A DNA stretch of 64,000 bases. Source: Nitrospirota bacterium (lineage in GTDB: Bacteria; Nitrospirota; Thermodesulfovibrionia; Thermodesulfovibrionales; Magnetobacteriaceae). The position numbers and the translations under genes are program-made. Below are positions 16,359-25,740 of this stretch, in pieces. How positions within the stretch are numbered: position 1 is the stretch's first letter; every line of letters begins with the position of its first letter. The stretch covers positions 1-64,000 of the forward strand of contig JADFYO010000005.1 in assembly GCA_015233015.1 (NCBI GenBank). Reading direction: 5' to 3'. The notes beneath the pieces are model-generated. The model ran no database searches and was not told the DNA's origin. It saw nothing but the letters and a program-made list of their open reading frames with translations.

Positions 16359-16784
16359 ATGAGGAGGATAAAAAAGAAAAACTTAATGACGATGTACAGA
16401 AAAAAAAGGCAGACGGCTGTGGCAGAAGCCGGCACTAAATTAAAAGAAAAAGAAACAGAAAAGCCGGCCACAGCAAAAAAAAATATCCCCACATCGGGCT
16501 TTAAAAAGGTATATATTGAAGATACAAACATGTGCAGGGTAACGTTTACGCTGCAGATAGAAGCCGCTATAAACGCCCGAACTGTGGCGATAGCGGGAGA
16601 CTTTAATTCATGGAATAAGACCTCGCACATGATGAAGCAGTCAAGAAACGGGAACTTCACTATTACTATTGACCTCGAGGCGGAAAGGGACTACCAGTTT
16701 AAGTACATAGTAGATGGTGAAAGATGGGAGAATGACTGGAAGGCCGACAGGTATGATGGAGAAAACTCAGTTGTAGTGGTTTAA
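16359..16784 (+). CDS. Stand-alone glycogen-binding (CBM48/AMPK-beta-like) protein with basic tail
   Basis: 141 residues; AAAAGGAGGT sits 8 bases before ATG 16359. The first 60 residues are Lys/Arg rich and apparently unstructured. Residues about 62-141 are an E-set/CBM48 domain: V-A-I-A-G-D-F-N-S-W-N-K, then Y-Q-F-K-Y-I-V-D-G-E-R-W and D-R-Y-D-G-E-N-S-V-V-V, the pattern of AMPK-beta glycogen-binding domains. There is no catalytic domain. It may tether something to glycogen; the two GH13 genes at 4-8 kb show the cell handles such a polymer. It lies 6 bp before nadD. Confidence 0.8.
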   Translation: MRRIKKKNLMTMYRKKRQTAVAEAGTKLKEKETEKPATAKKNIPTSGFKKVYIEDTNMCRVTFTLQIEAAINARTVAIAGDFNSWNKTSHMMKQSRNGNFTITIDLEAERDYQFKYIVDGERWENDWKADRYDGENSVVVV

Positions 16785-16790
16785 AAGGAA

Positions 16791-17426
16791 ATGATCGGAC
16801 TATTTGGCGGGACGTTTAATCCCATACACTATGGGCACTTGCGGGCGGCGGAGGAGTTAAAGGCAATGTTTAATCTCTCGAAAGTGGTCTTTATCCCAGC
16901 AAAGAATCCTCCTCTAAAAAGAGACGCCCTGGCGCCGTCCCACCATAGGTTTGAGATGGCCAGACTTGCGGTAGCCGGAAACGCGGACTTCGTCCTGTCA
17001 GATTGTGAATGCCGCTCTGAGGAGGCGTCATATACCGTGCACACAATAAAGGAAATGAAAAAGCAATATTCTGAATGTGCCTTGTATTTTATAATGGGAC
17101 TGGATGCGTTTTTAGAAATGCCCAAGTGGTTTAAGGCGGATGAAATCCTGGCAAATGTCTCGCTTATAGTTATGGCAAGGCCGACGGTAGAGATGGAGAA
17201 GATAAAAGAATCTCCCTATATAGACTCAGAAAACAATGTACAGCTATATGGTAAAGTAGCACAGATAAGGCTGAAAAATGGGAAATACCTGAGCATTGCG
17301 CGCATAACGCCGCATGATATATCCTCTACAAAGATAAGGCAGGCGGTCAGGGAGGGCGGGTCGATAAAATATCTCTTGCCGGAATGTGTGGAAAAATATA
17401 TAATTACTAATAAGCTGTACAAATAA
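16791..17426 (+). CDS. nadD: Nicotinate-nucleotide adenylyltransferase
   Basis: 211 residues, the usual NadD size. The nucleotidyltransferase motif G-G-T-F-N-P-I-H-Y-G-H (6-16) binds ATP, and the C-terminal I-S-S-T-K-I-R motif completes the active site. A-L-Y-F-I-M-G-L-D-A-F and W-F-K-A-D-E-I are family-typical. It makes deamido-NAD from nicotinate mononucleotide in NAD synthesis. It sits directly upstream of rsfS, a gene order seen in many bacteria. Confidence 0.93.
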   Translation: MIGLFGGTFNPIHYGHLRAAEELKAMFNLSKVVFIPAKNPPLKRDALAPSHHRFEMARLAVAGNADFVLSDCECRSEEASYTVHTIKEMKKQYSECALYFIMGLDAFLEMPKWFKADEILANVSLIVMARPTVEMEKIKESPYIDSENNVQLYGKVAQIRLKNGKYLSIARITPHDISSTKIRQAVREGGSIKYLLPECVEKYIITNKLYK

Positions 17427-17456
17427 AATGAGACGTTGTGTATTAAAAGGAGCCAA

Positions 17457-17852
17457 TTGCAAATAATACCAGAAGATGTTGAGATGATAATTAAGGCACT
17501 ACAGGCAAAAAAGGCGGGGGATATATTAACGCTGGAGATGATTGAGATAATGGCGGCGACTGATTACATGGTAATTTGCACGGGTGAGAGCGCGCCGCAG
17601 ATACGGGCGCTTGCAGATAACGTAGAGATGAGGCTGAAGGAGTATGGCAGACGCCCGATAAGCATCCAGGGGCTGAATAACGCGAAATGGGTGTTGATAG
17701 ATTATGGGGATGTGCTGGTAAATATTTTTGACGATGAGTACAGGAGATATTATGAGCTGGAGAAGCTATGGCTGGACGCGCCGAGACGCCGCGAATCAGA
17801 CGAAAGGCCGGTTGCAAAACAGACGCTGGTAAAGGAATTTGACTATGTTTAA
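17457..17852 (+). CDS. rsfS: Ribosomal silencing factor RsfS
   Basis: About 131 residues from a TTG at 17457 that follows AAAAGGAG; an earlier TTG (17436) would put that ribosome site inside the gene. The core matches the RsfS/DUF143 family: A-T-D-Y-M-V-I-C-T-G-E-S, Q-G-L-N-N-A-K-W-V-L-I-D-Y-G-D-V-L-V-N-I-F, and Y-Y-E-L-E-K-L-W. RsfS binds ribosomal protein L14 and blocks subunit joining when nutrients are short. It overlaps the next gene by 8 bp. Confidence 0.9.
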   Translation: MQIIPEDVEMIIKALQAKKAGDILTLEMIEIMAATDYMVICTGESAPQIRALADNVEMRLKEYGRRPISIQGLNNAKWVLIDYGDVLVNIFDDEYRRYYELEKLWLDAPRRRESDERPVAKQTLVKEFDYV

Positions 17853-19158
17853 GTTTATGTCATTCATAACCATAGTATTCCTGTTCACGATATTCTATCT
17901 GGCCTTATACAACATGAATACTGTGAAGGTTATGATAACGAATGATTTTTACTATGAGTTGCCGCAGATAGCCCTGATAATGATCTCAATCACGGCGGGG
18001 TCAGCCTTTATGTTTTTAGTATTTGTGGTAAGGGATACGAGAAACTATATAAAGACAAAAAAAATTCAGAAGAAGCGTAAGCGGGATGAGATAGTCGAGC
18101 AGTATTATTCAAAGGCGATAAATAATCTTATTGGCAACAGAGTGAACGACGCTATCGAAGATTTTGAGCTTGCCTTAAAAGAAAATAACGGGCATGTCGC
18201 GTCGCTGATAAAGTTAGGCGATATATATTATGAAGAAAAAGATGACGTTACAGCGCTTGAATACTACCAAAAGGCGCTAAAACTGGATGAACAGAACATA
18301 GAGGCGTTGTGTAAACTGGCCGGCGTAAAGATGAGAGAAAAGAAATACGGCGAGGCAGAGGAGATATGTGAGAAGATATTAGGCATCGAGCAGGACAACC
18401 TGACGGCGCTATATATAAAACGCAAGATGTATGAAAAACAGTCCGAGTGGGATAATGTATTAGCAACGCAGAAACTGATAATAAACGTAATACCAAACGG
18501 CCCAAACGTCCATGAACAGGAGGCAGAGAGGCTCCTCGGATACAAATACGAGCATGGGCGGCAGTGTCTTGAAAATAATATCCTCGATATGGCAAAAAAG
18601 GAATTCAGGGAAATATTAAAGGAACGAGATGACTTCATACCGGCACACTTAGGAATAGCGGAGGTTCTGTTAAAGGAAGAGTCGGCTGAGGCCGCCGTAT
18701 CATATCTCGAGAAGGCAAGAGAGCTGACGAAGTCGACAATAATACTGGCGAGACTGGAAGACCTGCTGATAACTACGGGCGAGCCGTCGAGGCTGCTGAA
18801 GATATACAGGACGGCGCAGTCTGAGGACGCGGCAAGCGATACGCTGAGGCTGTTTCAGGGCAAACTCTACTACAGATTGGAAATGCTGGATGAGGCAATG
18901 GATTCGTTAAAAGGATTCGACTCGGGGGTATTTTATCCTGAGCTTCACATGCTGAGAGGCGGCATCTATCTGAAAAGGGGAGAGTGCGAAAAGGCGGCAG
19001 AGGAGTTCCTGAAAATAATAGATTTACAAAAGGCGCTATGGATACCGTACATATGCACAAACTGCAAGGCACAGTCTGACGAGTGGAGCGGAAGATGCCC
19101 GCAATGCCACAAATGGAACACCTTCACCTTTGACCTTCAGGGTATATGCAAGATATGA
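17845..19158 (+). CDS. Fusion of LapA-like membrane domain with LapB-like TPR/rubredoxin protein
   Basis: 437 residues from ATG 17845 (AAAGGA 8 bases upstream). Residues 4-22 and 41-62 are two membrane helices joined by N-M-N-T-V-K-V-M-I-T-N-D, as in LapA (DUF1049). Then come a basic linker and several TPR units (about 90-390), and a C-terminal rubredoxin-like zinc knuckle, C403-x2-C406 and C417-x2-C420 in Y-I-C-T-N-C-K-A-Q and R-C-P-Q-C-H-K-W, as in LapB/YciM. In E. coli LapA and LapB are separate neighbouring proteins that control LpxC turnover and lipopolysaccharide supply. Here one polypeptide has both, so the inferred role is LPS assembly control at the inner membrane. Confidence 0.8.
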   Translation: MFKFMSFITIVFLFTIFYLALYNMNTVKVMITNDFYYELPQIALIMISITAGSAFMFLVFVVRDTRNYIKTKKIQKKRKRDEIVEQYYSKAINNLIGNRVNDAIEDFELALKENNGHVASLIKLGDIYYEEKDDVTALEYYQKALKLDEQNIEALCKLAGVKMREKKYGEAEEICEKILGIEQDNLTALYIKRKMYEKQSEWDNVLATQKLIINVIPNGPNVHEQEAERLLGYKYEHGRQCLENNILDMAKKEFREILKERDDFIPAHLGIAEVLLKEESAEAAVSYLEKARELTKSTIILARLEDLLITTGEPSRLLKIYRTAQSEDAASDTLRLFQGKLYYRLEMLDEAMDSLKGFDSGVFYPELHMLRGGIYLKRGECEKAAEEFLKIIDLQKALWIPYICTNCKAQSDEWSGRCPQCHKWNTFTFDLQGICKI

Positions 19159-19223
19159 AATGTTTCACGTGAAACATTTTATATATCTCGAAAAGCCTGT
19201 AATATCGCAAGGAGACATTCACG

Positions 19224-21764
19224 GTGTTTAGCGATGAGCTGGACGATACAATTAAATCTATAAAAAACAAGATGTCCTTTGTTGACAATCTCAGGAAATC
19301 CTTCAAGGACAGGGTTGACAGCAACATTGCCTCACTCTTCGAGAGTAATATTGCCTTGCAGGAGCGCGTCTTTCAGCGCACCCTTGAACTTGACAATACC
19401 AATAAGAAACTCGAGGCAGAGATATCTGAAAGGAATCAGGTCGAAGAGGCCCTGAGACAGAGCGAAAATAGATACAAGCGCCTCGTCGGGGCTATTACCG
19501 ACTATATGCACACGGTAGAGGTGCGAAATTCAAAGGCGGTATCTACCAGCCATGCACCGGGCTGTATTGGAGTTACAGGTTATTCGTCGGAAGAGTTTGA
19601 AAGGGACTCGTTTTTGTGGTACAGAATGATTCATGAGGATGACCGCCATTTTGTCAGCACTACCGCGGGGCGTGTACTAAGGGGTGAGACCGTTCCCCCG
19701 ATTGAACACCGGATTTGGCATAAAGACGGCTCTATTCGCTGGATCAGAAATACAATCGTCCCCAGACACGACAAAGATGGCCAGCTTATCGCTTATGACG
19801 GCCTTATTTCAGATATTACCGAGAGAAAACTGGCAGACGATGCCCTCAGACAAAGTGAAACCAGATACCGGAGGCTGCTTGACGCCATTACCGACTATAT
19901 CTATACCGTAGAGGTCCAGGACGGTGTACCGGTTTCAACCATACACGGCCCGGGATGTGTCGCAGTTACGGGATATACGCCAGAGGAGTTCGCCGCGAAT
20001 TCTTTCCTGTGGCTGAGTATGGTTCCAGACGATGACAGAGAGGCCGTCGTCAGGCTTGGGAAAAAGGTCTTGTATGGCGGTCTTTTTCAATCTCTCGAGC
20101 ATCGTATCGTTCATAAAGACGGGCAAATAAAGTGGGTGCGCAATACCCCCGTCCCCAGGTATGACAGCGTTGGGCGTTTAGTTGCCTATGACGGGCTTGT
20201 TACCGACATAACCGAACGCAAACTCGCCGAAGAGGAGGTCAGAAAAAACAAGGAACAGCTGCAAGACTTCTTCGACAACGCTCACGATATGATTCAGATT
20301 GTCAGTACCGGCGGGAAGTTTTTATATGTAAACCGCTCGTGGCAGGATACTCTCGGCTATACGAACGAGGAGGTAGAAACCCTGACGTTGGCCGGCATTA
20401 TACATCCCGATGACAGAGAGAGGTGCCTTGAGTTGTTTAATATGGTACTTAGCGGCGGCTCAATCAGCAATGTCGAAATGATGTTTGCAAAAAAGGATGG
20501 CAGCCCCGTTGCCGTTATAGGCAGTGTTAACTGCAGCTATGAAGACGGCGGCCCGACTGTTGCAAGGGGAATTTTCCACGATTTTTCGGAAATTAAAAAG
20601 GCCAGAGAGTCCCTCGAGAGGATTAACGACATCCTTGAACTCAGGGTTAAAGAGCGGACCGGCGAGCTGCGTCATGCCAATACGTATCTTGAGACCGTCT
20701 TGTCTTCCCTTACCGACGCCCTGTTAGTGGCCGGCCCTGACCACATAATCAAGACCATTAATCAAACGGCATTTCAACTTCTCGGCTATTCAGAGGGGGA
20801 GCTCGTCGGTAAAAGTGTGCTTGAAATATTTGAAGACAATATTATCGAATTCATCCGCGAGGCACAGCGTAACGGTTTCGCAAAAGACGTCCTTATGAAT
20901 ATGAAGACTAAGCAGGCTGATTTGATACCAGTCCTCGCCAATCTTTCAAGACTCGGAAAGAAAGGTAATGAGACTATTTTGGCAGCCCACGACATGCGGG
21001 AGATGAAAAAATTTGAAGAGGAGACTAAACGCATTCAGGTCAAGATGCTGACCTCCTCTAAAATGGCTACACTTGGAGAGATTGCAACCGGTATAGCTCA
21101 CGAGATAAATCAGCCGCTTACATATATCAGCAGCTTCATTCAGGGCCTGCTGTTTGATGGTAAAAGGGGAAGTTTAAATATATACGACGCCGTCAACGAC
21201 GCCGGTACCGCATATAAACAAGTCGGGCGCATCGTCGATATTATTCAACATCTGCGCACCTTTGGCCGCAGGGACGATATCGAGATGCAGCCCATAAATA
21301 TAGAAACTGTTATCGATAACACTATGCTTCTCATGGGAGAGAGGATGAGGCTAAGCAATATTAAATTTATCAGGAATATTGACAAAGATATACCGGATTT
21401 TCCCGGAAACGCCAACCAGCTCGAGCAGGTGTTTATTAATCTGCTGCAAAATGCGATTGACGCCTTTCCAGCCGGTAAGGATGACGCGGCTATTCGTATA
21501 TCGGCACGCCATTCGGTAAAGAGGAAAGCTATAGTTATGAAGTTTCACGACAACGGCTCCGGGATTAATAAGGATGTTACCGACAAAATATTTGAACCTT
21601 TTTTTACCACCAAGGAGGTAGGAAAGGGCACGGGGCTTGGCCTTTCTATCGTTTACGGTATAATAAGAGAACACAACGGTACGATACTCTGCGATTCAAC
21701 CGTCGGCAAGGGTACCGTATTTACAATTACGATACCGTTTGGAGGGACTATTGAAAAACGATAA
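19224..21764 (+). CDS. Multi-PAS sensor histidine kinase
   Basis: 846 residues from GTG 19224 (AAGGAG 9 bases before). An N-terminal coiled coil (1-80) is followed by PAS/PAC 1 (about 85-200), PAS/PAC 2 (210-330, closely similar to PAS 1, suggesting internal duplication), PAS 3 (340-450), coiled coil, PAS 4 (about 490-600), then HisKA with phospho-His 626 in I-A-H-E-I-N-Q-P-L, and HATPase with N-box N-L-L-Q-N-A-I-D and G-boxes D-N-G-S-G-I and G-T-G-L-G-L. No membrane helix, so it is a soluble sensor. Ligands are unknown. Its last 14 bases overlap the next gene, forming a three-gene phosphorelay. Confidence 0.9.
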   Translation: MFSDELDDTIKSIKNKMSFVDNLRKSFKDRVDSNIASLFESNIALQERVFQRTLELDNTNKKLEAEISERNQVEEALRQSENRYKRLVGAITDYMHTVEVRNSKAVSTSHAPGCIGVTGYSSEEFERDSFLWYRMIHEDDRHFVSTTAGRVLRGETVPPIEHRIWHKDGSIRWIRNTIVPRHDKDGQLIAYDGLISDITERKLADDALRQSETRYRRLLDAITDYIYTVEVQDGVPVSTIHGPGCVAVTGYTPEEFAANSFLWLSMVPDDDREAVVRLGKKVLYGGLFQSLEHRIVHKDGQIKWVRNTPVPRYDSVGRLVAYDGLVTDITERKLAEEEVRKNKEQLQDFFDNAHDMIQIVSTGGKFLYVNRSWQDTLGYTNEEVETLTLAGIIHPDDRERCLELFNMVLSGGSISNVEMMFAKKDGSPVAVIGSVNCSYEDGGPTVARGIFHDFSEIKKARESLERINDILELRVKERTGELRHANTYLETVLSSLTDALLVAGPDHIIKTINQTAFQLLGYSEGELVGKSVLEIFEDNIIEFIREAQRNGFAKDVLMNMKTKQADLIPVLANLSRLGKKGNETILAAHDMREMKKFEEETKRIQVKMLTSSKMATLGEIATGIAHEINQPLTYISSFIQGLLFDGKRGSLNIYDAVNDAGTAYKQVGRIVDIIQHLRTFGRRDDIEMQPINIETVIDNTMLLMGERMRLSNIKFIRNIDKDIPDFPGNANQLEQVFINLLQNAIDAFPAGKDDAAIRISARHSVKRKAIVMKFHDNGSGINKDVTDKIFEPFFTTKEVGKGTGLGLSIVYGIIREHNGTILCDSTVGKGTVFTITIPFGGTIEKR

Positions 21765-22932
21765 AATCCTGATTCTGGACGACGAGCAGATTGTTATCGA
21801 CGCCATTACGAAACACCTGAGCCGATATAACTATGATATATATTCCGGTAAAAATGGCAAAGAAGGTCTCACGTTATACAATGACGTAAATCCAATTCTG
21901 ATAATCCTTGACCTGAGAATGCCTGTCATGGACGGAGTGGAGTTTCTCCGAAAGATAAACTTGTCTCCCGCCGACCCATGTTCCGTAGTCGTCCTGACCG
22001 GCCACGGCAGCGACGAAGATATGGAGAGATGCTTTGAACTTGGCATCAGCGCCTTTCTGCGCAAGCCGTTTAATTTATATGAACTCCTCGGGATTGTTAC
22101 ACACTCGATTGCCTTAAAAAAGGTTGAGCTTGACCTCAAGGCTGAACTTATACAAAGGGAAATGATGGAGACGGAGCTGCGACTGTACCGCGGCCACCTC
22201 GAGGAACTCGTCAAAACCCGCACCGCCGAGCTGCAAAAAGAAATCGTCGACCGCACTAACGCCGAAAAACTTGCAACGCGCTCCCTCAAAGATAAAGAAG
22301 TGCTGCTTCGTGAAATTCACCACCGCGTAAAAAACAATCTTCAAATAGTCTCCAGCCTGCTTGACTTGCAGTCAAAATATATCAAAGACCCTGAAACGCT
22401 GGACATGTTTAAAGACAGCCAAAACCGTCTGCAAACTATGGCGCTCTTACATGAAAAGCTCTACCAGTCAGATAATATGGCAGAGATTGATTTCGCGAAA
22501 TATCTTAATAATCTGCTTGACCACCTGTACCGCTCATACTGCATCGATACATCGAGTATATTAATGAATACAGATATAGAGGATGCGACAATCGGGTTAG
22601 ACACCGCCGTGCCATGCGGACTAATCATAAATGAACTGGTTTCAAATTCCCTTAAACACGCGTTTAAGAATGCAGAGGGCGGCAGCCTCAGCGTCAGCCT
22701 CCATAAATTGGACGATGGCAGGTTTAAACTTACAGTCAGCGACACAGGCGTGGGGCTGCCCGATGGGATTGATTTAAAAAACGCTAAAACCCTTGGGCTG
22801 CGGCTCGTAAATGCCCTCGTTGTCGAACAGTTAGAAGGTACCCTTGAGTTTAATTCTAACAACGGGGCCAGCTTTTGGATTGTCTTCAAAGAACTAAAAT
22901 ACAGCTCAAGAGGTACTAAAGATGGTGGATGA
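21751..22932 (+). CDS. Response regulator-HisKA_2 histidine kinase hybrid
   Basis: 393 residues from TTG 21751 preceded by GGAGGG; the frame opens 12 bp earlier. Receiver 1-120 with acidic L-D-D-E, phospho-acceptor D54 in L-I-I-L-D-L-R-M-P and Lys in R-K-P-F. A coiled coil follows (125-175), then a HisKA_2-type dimerisation domain E-I-H-H-R-V-K-N-N-L-Q-I-V-S-S-L (phospho-His about 190) and an HATPase with N-E-L-V-S-N-S-L-K-H-A and D-T-G-V-G-L-P. HisKA_2 kinases often phosphorylate stand-alone receivers; here the next gene supplies one. It overlaps genes on both sides. Confidence 0.88.
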   Translation: MKNDKILILDDEQIVIDAITKHLSRYNYDIYSGKNGKEGLTLYNDVNPILIILDLRMPVMDGVEFLRKINLSPADPCSVVVLTGHGSDEDMERCFELGISAFLRKPFNLYELLGIVTHSIALKKVELDLKAELIQREMMETELRLYRGHLEELVKTRTAELQKEIVDRTNAEKLATRSLKDKEVLLREIHHRVKNNLQIVSSLLDLQSKYIKDPETLDMFKDSQNRLQTMALLHEKLYQSDNMAEIDFAKYLNNLLDHLYRSYCIDTSSILMNTDIEDATIGLDTAVPCGLIINELVSNSLKHAFKNAEGGSLSVSLHKLDDGRFKLTVSDTGVGLPDGIDLKNAKTLGLRLVNALVVEQLEGTLEFNSNNGASFWIVFKELKYSSRGTKDGG

Positions 22933-23692
22933 GGTTAACGGCTCAACCGCAGCAAGTATTCTCGTCGTAGAAGATGAGAGCATTGTTGCTATGAGCATTA
23001 AGGACAGGCTAACTGAACTTGGCTTTACCGTTACAGGCATAGTTTCAACCGGTGAAGATGCTATAAAAAGCGTCGAGGACAACCCCCCAGACCTTATATT
23101 GATGGACATCGTCCTGAAAGGGAAACTCGACGGCGTGGGGACCGCCTCAATTATAGACAGCCGCTTCAATATCCCAATTATTTATCTGACTGCCTATTCA
23201 GACAATACCACCCTGAACAGGGCTAAGCTCACTAAACCCTATGGATATATCCTGAAACCATTCGAGGGCAGGGAACTGCTTATAAACATCGAGTTTGCTT
23301 TGTACAGACACAGGATGCAGAAAAAGCTAAGAGAAAGTGAGCAGTGGCTCCTTGCCATTTTAAAGCTCATGTCCGCCGCCATTATCACTACAGACACCGA
23401 CGGTACCGTTATGTTTATGAATAACGGCGCCGCCACTATAACAGGATGGGACGCCGCCGAGGCCATCGGCGAAAACCTTAAACTGGTATTCAACGTCAGC
23501 CCGTGCAGCCCCCTCAGAAAGGCAATTGACGAGGGCATGGCCGTCGGCTCAGACTGCGTACTAACCACAAAAACCGGAGGGAAACTGCCGGTTGGTTACA
23601 GCGCCGTTGCGATTTCAGACGATAAAAACAAGTGCATCGGCGTGGCTGTCGTTATTCATAACAGCCTAAAGATTAAAGACGAAGGGGGATAA
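22922..23692 (+). CDS. Response regulator with PAS output domain
   Basis: 256 residues. Receiver about 10-130 with V-V-E-D-E, phospho-acceptor D62 in L-I-L-M-D-I-V-L-K-G, T-A-Y-S and Lys in L-K-P-F-E-G; this variant (G-K-L-D-G-V, N-R-A-K-L-T-K-P-Y-G-Y) is common in phosphorelay receivers. PAS domain about 140-250. No DNA-binding domain. It overlaps the preceding kinase by 11 bp. Odd feature: the last codons (K-D-E-G-G, stop) lie inside the dispersed hairpin repeat, so the repeat supplies the stop codon. Confidence 0.87.
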   Translation: MVDEVNGSTAASILVVEDESIVAMSIKDRLTELGFTVTGIVSTGEDAIKSVEDNPPDLILMDIVLKGKLDGVGTASIIDSRFNIPIIYLTAYSDNTTLNRAKLTKPYGYILKPFEGRELLINIEFALYRHRMQKKLRESEQWLLAILKLMSAAIITTDTDGTVMFMNNGAATITGWDAAEAIGENLKLVFNVSPCSPLRKAIDEGMAVGSDCVLTTKTGGKLPVGYSAVAISDDKNKCIGVAVVIHNSLKIKDEGG

Positions 23693-23712
23693 TCCCCCTT
23701 CACCCCGTAATC
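23671..23712. repeat. Dispersed hairpin repeat, copy B (inverted)
   Basis: GATTAAAGACGAAGGGGGAT continuing AATCCCCCTTCACCCCGTAATC: the reverse complement of copies A and C. Its left half encodes the C-terminus and stop of the REC-PAS gene. Confidence 0.85.
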
Positions 23713-23811
23713 TCGCACATGCTTTATCTGCTGAATTTGGGCTGCCGCTCGTTGGCGGCTTCCGAACTCCAGCTAAAAGCTGTAAATAAATGTATCACAA
23801 GGGGCGATTTT

Positions 23812-25740
23812 ATGAAATTATCAATTACCGGCGGCAAGTTCTTTGAGATAAACGCCGACACAACAATATACGAAACCCTCAAGGCCAACGGGATGTTCCT
23901 CGTCTCACCATGCGGCGGCAAGGGCACATGCGGCAAATGTCAGGTTAAAATCACAAGCGGCGGGGCGCACGTCAAGGCATACGGGAAGCTAACCCCTGAG
24001 GAGCGTGAGGCAGGTATAACACTGGCCTGCCAGACCAGCGCAAATTCCGACATTCAGATTGAAATCCCTGAACACTCCAAACTCGTCCTCGGCGGCAAAA
24101 TAGCTATCAGCATATTCAAGGACACCGCCGCATATCTGAAATCATACGGCACCAACATTGACCCGCTCGCAAAACGCGTATCTCTGGTACTTCCACTACC
24201 AAGTATTCAGGACAACATAGGAGACCTTCAGCGCCTCACCCACTCACTCAACGATATAGCGGTGCCTGATATGGGGATAACTACCGTAGGTATAACCAAC
24301 ACAGGTATAACCAACATGAGGTTTTCTCATGAATTTGTATCCACTCTCATGGAAACTCTTAGAGAAGGCGGCTTTAATGTTACTCTATCATATTCAAAAA
24401 CCAACAATAGCGTCTTCGACGCTATTTCGGTCTATCCCACGGCACGTCCTAATGGCCGCTACGGCCTCGCTATCGACATCGGCACCACCACGGTGGTCGT
24501 CTATCTCGTTGATCTTGTCAGCGGCACGGTCATCGATATTGGCTCAACCTATAACTCTCAGACTAAATTCGGCGACGACGTTATTACGCGAATAGTCCAC
24601 GCCACCGAAGGCGGCGGCCTCGCCGACCTTCGCAACACCGTAGTGGGTGATATAAATACGATAGTAGATGTATTTAAAGTAAAACACACAATCACAAGCC
24701 GCGAAGTCGAAGCGGCTGTGATATCCGGCAACACTACTATGTCGCACATCTTCTGGGGCCTCAACCCCGCCTCGATAAGAGAAGACCCATACATACCAAC
24801 CGTAAATTACTACCCGCTTTGGCATGGTTCAGATGCAAGGCTTGCAATTAACCCACAGGCCGCCGTCTATACATCCCCTTCGGTTGCAAGTTACGTCGGC
24901 GGGGATATTGTAACGGGAATACTTGCCTCGAAGATGCACCTAAGCCCCGGCATTGCGCTCTTCATGGACATTGGAACAAATGCCGAGGTCGCCATCGGAA
25001 ACGACGAATGGATTATGACCGCCGCGTGCTCAGCCGGGCCATGCTTCGAAGGCGGCGGGATACGATTTGGTATGAGGGCGACACAGGGGGCGATTGAATC
25101 AATGGCGATTGACCCCATAACGCTGACGCCGTCTGTCAGCGTTATCGGCGGGGGAGTACCAGCTGGGATTTGCGGCTCAGGGATGATTGACGCTATTGTT
25201 GAGTTCTACAAACATGGCATCATAAATCAAAAAGGTGTGTTTAACCCCGCAAAGACGCCGCTCATACGTGAGGGTGTAGACGGCCTTGAGTTTTTAATTT
25301 ATAAAGCCGACAACCCGCAGCGAGATATTGTGCTCACAACTGTGGATATGGAAAATCTCATCAGGGCTAAGGCGGCCATATTTGCGGGTGTTTCGCTGCT
25401 TCTGAGGGAAGCAGGTCTTACTCTGGATGTCTTAGAGAAGGTCTATGTTGCCGGTGGGTTTGGCAACTCCCTCAACGTAGAGAAGGCCGTGATGTTTGGC
25501 ATGATCCCTGATCTGCCACAAGAGAAATATGTATTTCTCGGCAACACATCTATCATTGGGGCATATCTTGCCCTGATGTCCGATGAGCTGAGAAAAGAAC
25601 TTGAGACAATTGCGTCAAGAATGACCTACATAGAGCTTTCAGTCGTTGGCGGCTACATGGACGAATACATGTCGGCCATGTTTATACCGCACACGGATCT
25701 CAGTAAGTTTCCATCAGCCGTAGCTGTGCTGGGGCTGTAA
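23812..25740 (+). CDS. RACo-like ferredoxin/ASKHA corrinoid-activation protein (DUF4445 family)
   Basis: 642 residues from ATG 23812 (AAGGGG upstream); the longer frame from 23719 lacks a ribosome site. Plant-type 2Fe-2S domain at 1-90 with ligands C34, C40, C43 and C73 (S-P-C-G-G-K-G-T-C-G-K-C). A linker is followed by an ASKHA ATPase fold: A-I-D-I-G-T-T-T-V-V, S-G-N-T-T-M-S-H, F-M-D-I-G-T-N-A-E, C-G-S-G-M-I-D and V-A-G-G-F-G-N. Family members such as RACo and RamA-type activators reduce inactive Co(II) corrinoids using ATP. This fits the cobalt/B12 operon at 12-16 kb. It abuts mutL (stop TAATG). Confidence 0.85.
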   Translation: MKLSITGGKFFEINADTTIYETLKANGMFLVSPCGGKGTCGKCQVKITSGGAHVKAYGKLTPEEREAGITLACQTSANSDIQIEIPEHSKLVLGGKIAISIFKDTAAYLKSYGTNIDPLAKRVSLVLPLPSIQDNIGDLQRLTHSLNDIAVPDMGITTVGITNTGITNMRFSHEFVSTLMETLREGGFNVTLSYSKTNNSVFDAISVYPTARPNGRYGLAIDIGTTTVVVYLVDLVSGTVIDIGSTYNSQTKFGDDVITRIVHATEGGGLADLRNTVVGDINTIVDVFKVKHTITSREVEAAVISGNTTMSHIFWGLNPASIREDPYIPTVNYYPLWHGSDARLAINPQAAVYTSPSVASYVGGDIVTGILASKMHLSPGIALFMDIGTNAEVAIGNDEWIMTAACSAGPCFEGGGIRFGMRATQGAIESMAIDPITLTPSVSVIGGGVPAGICGSGMIDAIVEFYKHGIINQKGVFNPAKTPLIREGVDGLEFLIYKADNPQRDIVLTTVDMENLIRAKAAIFAGVSLLLREAGLTLDVLEKVYVAGGFGNSLNVEKAVMFGMIPDLPQEKYVFLGNTSIIGAYLALMSDELRKELETIASRMTYIELSVVGGYMDEYMSAMFIPHTDLSKFPSAVAVLGL

